NCBI GenBank assembly: GCA_030690755.1
Contig: JAUYGA010000113.1
Location: forward strand, 1-9,394
Length of the DNA: 9,394 nt
Direction: 5' to 3'
Origin: Nanobdellota archaeon
Lineage (GTDB): Archaea; Nanobdellota; Nanobdellia; Woesearchaeales; JAUYGA01
Below, piece after piece: positions 5,812 to 9,394 of this stretch. Made by a program: the position numbers and the translations under genes. How positions within the stretch are numbered: position 1 is the first letter of the stretch; each line of letters opens with the position of its first letter. Under the pieces are notes generated by a model, which made no database searches, was not told where the DNA came from, and saw only the letters and a list, made by a program, of their open reading frames with translations.

Positions 5812-7278
5812 ATGGCTAAGAAAAAAATTAAACCAATCTGTGGGAAAAACGGGAAAAACAGTTCGAGTTGGGAAGATGTAGCTCCTGTTCTTAAGAAGAT
5901 TTGGGATTGGAAACCTAAAAAAGCCAACATGGACTTGTTTAACCAATACATTAAGGAAACGTTGGCAAAGAAAGAGCTTATAATTGAGAGCGCAAGAAGA
6001 TTTGGAACGCCACAATACATTCTTGATGAGGAAAAATTAGAAAGCCGCGTTAAACTTTTTTGCGGTGCTTTCAGAAGATACATTAAAAATTCTTATTTTT
6101 TCTATGCATTCAAAAGCAATGATCTGCCATGGCAGATAAAAAAAGTAAAAGAGATGGGGATGAAAGCAGATGTTTCAGGGTTGTTTGAGCTCCAATTGGC
6201 ATTAAAGATAGGGTTTGATAAGATTATATTTACAGGACCTGGTAAAGATAATGAAGAGTTGACTCTTGCGATTAAAAATTGCGATAGGGTAATAATTAAC
6301 ATAGATAACATAAATGAGCTTGAGCGTCTTTCAGACTTGTGCAAAAGTGATGAGCTGCTCAAAAAGAACAAGAATAAAGTTCGCGTTGGTTTTCGCATAA
6401 ATCCTGACAACTTGATAATGCAAACCTGGTCTAAATTCGGCATAGACCCAATTGAACTAAAAAAGGCAATTGAGATTGTTAATAAGAACAAAAACCTTGA
6501 ATGGCAAGGAATACAATTCCACTGTTCATGGAACATGAATCCCAGTAAATATTTGAAGAATATAAAAATTGTAAGTCAGCTGCTTATGAGTTTGCCAAAA
6601 GAATATTTGGTTAATCTGAAATTCATTGATATAGGCGGCGGTTTTTATCCTGAAGGAACTGCAAATCTTGCAAAATACATGCCAAAAGGGACATTGGTTG
6701 AGTCACTAAAAGAACAGTGCGATGATCCTAGCAGGGATTTTGGTTTTAATCCGCTGGAAATTGTTAATGAGGAAACAGAGCCTATAGAAAATTTTGCTTC
6801 AGAAATATCTGAAGAACTGAAAAAGCTTTTTGGAACTCTTGGAAAAGAACTTGATGTTTTTTTAGAGCCTGGGCGTTTCATCTCTCTTCATTCATCTATG
6901 ATAGTTGTTCGCGTAATGTCTGTCAAGAATGAGAGAAGCGTGATAACTGACGGCGGCGTTTCTATGGTTGGCGATTACAGGTATGAGATAGAATTCGCTC
7001 CAATCATAAATCTAAATAATCCTTCCTATGATTTAACTAAAAAAATAATTTATGGTCCGACTTGCGACCCTAACGATTACTTTGGAAAACAATATTTTGG
7101 CCAGGGGATAAAGGAAGGGGACTTGCTTGCCATACCAAATCAGGGGGCCTATACCTTTTCATGCGCCTGGAAATTCATAAAGCCTATTCCCCCTTATGTT
7201 CTGATGACAAAAAATAAAGTCCTGCTCATTAAGAAGAGAGAATCATTCGAGAACAGGTATGGCGCGTGTAAGTTTTGA
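5812..7278 (+). CDS. Fold-III PLP-dependent decarboxylase, ornithine/DAP decarboxylase-like
   Basis: This 488-residue enzyme has the alanine-racemase-like PLP barrel followed by a beta-domain. Visible features are TPQYILDEEKL (66-76), the PLP lysine K101 in YAFKSND (98-104), FHCSWN (236-241) at the HxGS position, FIDIGGGFYPEG (271-282) for PLP phosphate, EPGR (352-355), GPTCDPND (415-422) and NQGAYTF (443-449). The GPTCD-xx-D pattern with C418 and D419 is closer to ornithine/arginine decarboxylases (GPTCDGLD) than to the usual CExxD of diaminopimelate decarboxylases. The HxGS motif is altered to HCSW. There are about 60 extra residues before the barrel, so the protein is longer than usual; M40 is an alternative start. 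It is the last gene of the cluster, 68 A-rich bases after the previous stop and before a T-tract. Likely reaction: decarboxylation of a basic or peptide-linked amino acid; a racemase or epimerase role is less likely but possible. Confidence 0.88.
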   Translation: MAKKKIKPICGKNGKNSSSWEDVAPVLKKIWDWKPKKANMDLFNQYIKETLAKKELIIESARRFGTPQYILDEEKLESRVKLFCGAFRRYIKNSYFFYAFKSNDLPWQIKKVKEMGMKADVSGLFELQLALKIGFDKIIFTGPGKDNEELTLAIKNCDRVIINIDNINELERLSDLCKSDELLKKNKNKVRVGFRINPDNLIMQTWSKFGIDPIELKKAIEIVNKNKNLEWQGIQFHCSWNMNPSKYLKNIKIVSQLLMSLPKEYLVNLKFIDIGGGFYPEGTANLAKYMPKGTLVESLKEQCDDPSRDFGFNPLEIVNEETEPIENFASEISEELKKLFGTLGKELDVFLEPGRFISLHSSMIVVRVMSVKNERSVITDGGVSMVGDYRYEIEFAPIINLNNPSYDLTKKIIYGPTCDPNDYFGKQYFGQGIKEGDLLAIPNQGAYTFSCAWKFIKPIPPYVLMTKNKVLLIKKRESFENRYGACKF

Positions 7279-7297
7279 GATTATTTTTGTTTGTATA

Positions 7298-7313
7298 TTT
7301 TTTTTATTTTTTT
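7298..7313 (+). terminator. T-rich archaeal-type terminator
   Basis: This is a 16-base run of T interrupted by one A, starting 20 bases after the stop codon of the PLP decarboxylase gene. Archaeal RNA polymerase and FttA/Spt4-5-assisted termination commonly use such T tracts on the coding strand. No strong GC hairpin precedes it. It would separate the biosynthetic cluster from the ABC transporter unit. Confidence 0.6.
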
Positions 7314-7354
7314 GCTTGATCATGCTTTTTTTAGCTTAATTATGCTAATTATGC
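7314..7354 (+). promoter_or_regulatory. Three operator-like near-palindromes
   Basis: GCTTGATCATGC (7314-7325), GCTTAATTATGC (7334-7345) and GCTAATTATGC (7344-7354) share the pattern GCT-(T)-RATYATGC. Each is an almost perfect inverted repeat. They start 20 and 10 bases apart, about two turns and one turn of B-DNA, so all would face the same side of the helix. They lie 38-78 bases upstream of the TATA box of the ABC transporter gene. This suggests a binding site for a dimeric (winged) helix-turn-helix regulator. No regulator gene is visible in the window. Confidence 0.4.
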
Positions 7355-7391
7355 TGATATTCCTGCGCGATATTTTCTTAAAAACGCAAGC

Positions 7392-7401
7392 TTTAAAAAT
7401 A
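7392..7401 (+). promoter_or_regulatory. TATA box of the ABC transporter operon
   Basis: TTTAAAAATA is centred about 26 bases upstream of the ATG at 7422, matching the archaeal TATA-to-start distance. Transcription would start at or within a few bases of the ATG, making a leaderless mRNA. No Shine-Dalgarno sequence precedes the start, which agrees. Confidence 0.65.
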
Positions 7402-7421
7402 AGTTAGTTATCATTACTTAA

Positions 7422-8219
7422 ATGGCTCAGCCAATCATAAAAATAGAGGGAGTTACAAAGGCATACAGCACTCGTGTTGTTCTTCATGATATAAATCTAG
7501 ACATAAATAAGGGAGAGATTATTGGTTTGATGGGGGTTAATGGCTCTGGCAAGTCCACCCTTCTGAATTCTATTATAGGTTATTTGGATCCTGAAGAAGG
7601 TAAAATCTTGTTTTGTATTGGTGAAGAAGCAGGAAAGCCTGTTTATGTGAATGTTCATAGAAGAAAGAATCTTGTAAGAAAATTATTTGGTTTTGCAGCT
7701 CAAGAGCCTTCTTATTACAAAAAGCTGACTGTTTCAGAGAATATTGATTATTTTGGCGCTTTATATGGGCTAAAAAGAAAAGTCAGACAAACAAATATGA
7801 AAACTATACTGGAGCTTATGGAACTCCAGGAATGCAAAAATAAGCTTGGTGAAAATCTATCAGGAGGTATGCAAAAACGCCTAGATTTTGCTTGCTCTCT
7901 TATTCATGAACCGAAAGTTCTACTTCTTGATGAACCAACTTCAGAGCTCGATCCTATCTTAAGAAAGGAGATTTGGAGTCTTATTGAGAAGATAAAGGCC
8001 AAAGGAACAACTATTGTTATTGCATCTCATTATATAGAGGAGATAGAAGAAATGTGCGACAGGGTTGTTGTTATGACTAATGGGCATATAGAGGTAATAG
8101 GCACTCCAGCTCATGTAAAATCTGCTTATGGTGTAAGTAATCTAACAAAAGTCTTGGAAAAGATTGAGAAAAAAAGCAAAAGAGAGGAAGGTCAAGAGGA
8201 AGAAGCTTGTGTTTGTTAA
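7422..8219 (+). CDS. ABC transporter ATP-binding protein
   Basis: This 265-residue nucleotide-binding subunit of an ABC exporter carries Walker A GVNGSGKST (38-46), a Q-loop at Q94 in AAQEPSYYKKLTVSENI, signature LSGGM (146-150), Walker B VLLLDEPTSELD (166-177) and the switch histidine H203 in ASHYIEE. The Q-loop region and the LTVSENI segment are typical of the CcmA / ABC-2 exporter class (drug, polysaccharide, Nod-type). An insert around residues 63-90 is a little longer than in the minimal domain. The C-terminus (245-265) is highly charged and ends in EEACVC, with two cysteines of unknown role. It would hydrolyse ATP at the inner face of the membrane to drive the permease encoded 82 bases downstream. 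It has its own promoter, so it is probably a separate transcription unit from the biosynthetic cluster. Confidence 0.95.
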   Translation: MAQPIIKIEGVTKAYSTRVVLHDINLDINKGEIIGLMGVNGSGKSTLLNSIIGYLDPEEGKILFCIGEEAGKPVYVNVHRRKNLVRKLFGFAAQEPSYYKKLTVSENIDYFGALYGLKRKVRQTNMKTILELMELQECKNKLGENLSGGMQKRLDFACSLIHEPKVLLLDEPTSELDPILRKEIWSLIEKIKAKGTTIVIASHYIEEIEEMCDRVVVMTNGHIEVIGTPAHVKSAYGVSNLTKVLEKIEKKSKREEGQEEEACVC

Positions 8220-8257
8220 CACATCGCATTATCTTGTTTATTATTAATAACTGAATT

Positions 8258-8283
8258 GATTATGAGAATAGATTATGAGAATA
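8258..8283 (+). repeat. Perfect 13-bp tandem repeat (2 copies)
   Basis: GATTATGAGAATA occurs twice in direct succession, followed by a degraded partial third copy (TTATGAAAA). It sits in the 82-base spacer between the ABC ATPase and the permease gene. No terminator-like T tract is seen there, so the two genes are probably co-transcribed. Confidence 0.75.
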
Positions 8284-8293
8284 TTATGAAAAA

Positions 8294-8298
8294 GAGGT
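8294..8298 (+). promoter_or_regulatory. Shine-Dalgarno of the permease gene
   Basis: GAGGT within AAAGAGGTAAG matches the archaeal anti-Shine-Dalgarno sequence and lies 3 bases before the ATG at 8302, a short spacing. It contrasts with the first gene of the unit, which appears leaderless. Internal operon genes in archaea often do use a Shine-Dalgarno sequence. Confidence 0.45.
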
Positions 8299-8301
8299 AA
8301 G

Positions 8302-9394
8302 ATGAAGGCATTAAATGTTTTTATTAAAAATTTGAAGATTCTTATCCGTTCCAGAAGCTCTGCTCTGATAATGCTTCTTGGTCCATTGATTGTTATCCTT
8401 CTAGTAGGTATGTCTTTTAATACATCAAATAAGTATGAATTAAATGTCGGTGTTTTTGTTGACGAGAAAAATGAACTTACAGATTCTTTTATCACTAAGA
8501 TGAAGCAGGCAAATCTTCAGGTTTCTGATTACACGAATAAGGATTTTTGTGTCAATGATGTTAAGACTGGAACAATAAATATTTGCCTTTACTTTCCTAG
8601 ATTGGCAATAGAAAATAATGCGACAAATGAGATTGTTTTCTTTGTTGATCCTTCAAAAGTCAATCTTGTAACCGTCGTTATGAACGCTGTTTCTTCAAAA
8701 GTTTCAGAGCGCTCAGAAGAGATAACTCGAGATTTGACAACTGTTTTGACAGAATCTCTTTATGTTTCTCAGCAGGAAGCAACTAGTATGAAACCTTTGG
8801 CTGATTCTGTATATGAAGACCTTAAAGTTAGCAGAGCAAAGGTAAAGGATACCTTAAATCGTGTTGAAGTATTGAAGTTGAATTACAGTATGTCTAGTTT
8901 CAAACCGCAGGATTTCTCAGATTCGTCACTGAAAGTAAATATGTCTATTGAAAACCTGAGAGCGGCAGGTTATGAAGCTGTAGAAAAAGGTTGGGAGCTT
9001 ATTGCTTATACTGAAGAGCATATGTCAGGGGTCCCAAATTCATCTGAGAAAAATAACATAATGATTAAAATGAGTCTTACAAAGAGGGATTTTGATGCTT
9101 TAAATGCTACACTAAACAGGAGAAGTAATTTTTCTGACGCAGGAATAGGCACTCTTTTTGCCCTGGTCAGCAGTCTTGAAGATAATCTAAGGTCTCTTGA
9201 CGCTTCATTAGCTGAGCAAGGCCAGGCAATTGAAGCTACAAAAACGCAGGGAACTGCAAATCTCAATGATGTTTATGCAAGAACTGATAGGGATGTGGCA
9301 GACATGGAGAAGTTGAAAGCTTCCATCGATAAGATAAGCTCATCAGTTGCAAGTGTACAGGTAACAAATGTTGGCAGCATCTCAAAACCAGTCA
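8302..9394 (+). CDS. ABC-2-type permease with large extracellular domain (3' end outside window)
   Basis: The reading frame is open from ATG 8302 to the window edge (364 codons) and is therefore partial. The protein begins MKALNVFIKNLKILIRSRSS (1-20), a basic amphipathic segment, followed by one membrane helix (about 21-39, ALIMLLGPLIVILLVGMSF). This is the usual start of ABC-2 permeases, in which the remaining helices come at the C-terminus, here not seen. From about residue 40 onward the chain is a long, non-hydrophobic, partly coiled-coil-like domain expected outside the cell. It holds seven N-x-S/T sequons (NTS, NAT, NYS, NMS, NSS, NAT, NFS), more than expected by chance. Together with the ATPase just upstream it would form an exporter or a membrane-extrusion system. 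The exported substrate is unknown; peptide, lipid-linked glycan or drug are all possible. Confidence 0.88.
   Translation, partial: MKALNVFIKNLKILIRSRSSALIMLLGPLIVILLVGMSFNTSNKYELNVGVFVDEKNELTDSFITKMKQANLQVSDYTNKDFCVNDVKTGTINICLYFPRLAIENNATNEIVFFVDPSKVNLVTVVMNAVSSKVSERSEEITRDLTTVLTESLYVSQQEATSMKPLADSVYEDLKVSRAKVKDTLNRVEVLKLNYSMSSFKPQDFSDSSLKVNMSIENLRAAGYEAVEKGWELIAYTEEHMSGVPNSSEKNNIMIKMSLTKRDFDALNATLNRRSNFSDAGIGTLFALVSSLEDNLRSLDASLAEQGQAIEATKTQGTANLNDVYARTDRDVADMEKLKASIDKISSSVASVQVTNVGSISKPV

Noticed and set aside
5724..6083. Minus-strand open frames at the start of the PLP decarboxylase gene, with hydrophobic stretches resembling membrane segments
   Set aside because: The hydrophobicity comes from the complement of A-rich Lys codons. 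The frames overlap the conserved coding sequence and the A-rich spacer.
6102..6536. Minus-strand open frame of 144 codons within the PLP decarboxylase gene
   Set aside because: It is antisense to the well-supported PLP-barrel coding region and shows no domain.
9006..9266. Minus-strand open frame within the permease gene
   Set aside because: It lies opposite a continuous + strand reading frame with a start, a Shine-Dalgarno sequence and a fitting neighbour.

Overview
The window looks like a piece of an AT-rich archaeal genome, most plausibly from an uncultivated lineage such as a DPANN archaeon. The reasons are indirect. Archaeal-type TATA boxes lie about 25-35 bases upstream of start codons (94-102, 437-447, 7392-7401). 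At least two of these genes would be leaderless or nearly so. Shine-Dalgarno sequences are weak or absent, and a T-rich tract ends an operon. The extracellular part of the last protein is rich in N-glycosylation sequons. No rRNA, tRNA or marker protein is present to fix the lineage, and an unusual bacterium cannot be excluded. All genes are on the + strand.

Layout: (1) 127-342, a small two-zinc B-box-like protein with its own promoter. (2) 479-7278, a five-gene operon-like cluster: a D-Ala-D-Ala ligase-like ATP-grasp enzyme, two tandem paralogous PP-loop proteins resembling the MurL family (ATP-dependent epimerase of a peptide-terminal L-Glu), a second, divergent ATP-grasp ligase with a possible L-amino-acid-ligase-like C-terminal domain, and a fold-III PLP decarboxylase closest in its motifs to ornithine decarboxylase. 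A promoter is proposed at 437-447 and a T-tract terminator at 7298-7313. (3) 7314-8219 and beyond, a separate unit: three near-palindromic operator-like sites, a TATA box, an ABC transporter ATPase, and an ABC-2-type permease (8302 to the window end, incomplete) with a large extracellular domain.

Interpretation (inference): the central cluster has the parts for ribosome-independent synthesis of a short peptide containing D-residues. Two ATP-grasp enzymes could form amide bonds, two MurL-like enzymes could invert C-terminal residues after ATP activation, and a PLP enzyme could supply or trim an amine-bearing building block. No MurC-F ligase, MraY, MurG, transpeptidase or alanine racemase is visible, so this is not a standard murein or pseudomurein locus. 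It may make a cell-surface or secreted peptide or a small metabolite. The neighbouring ABC exporter may or may not serve the same product. This cluster is the best candidate in the window for an undescribed system.
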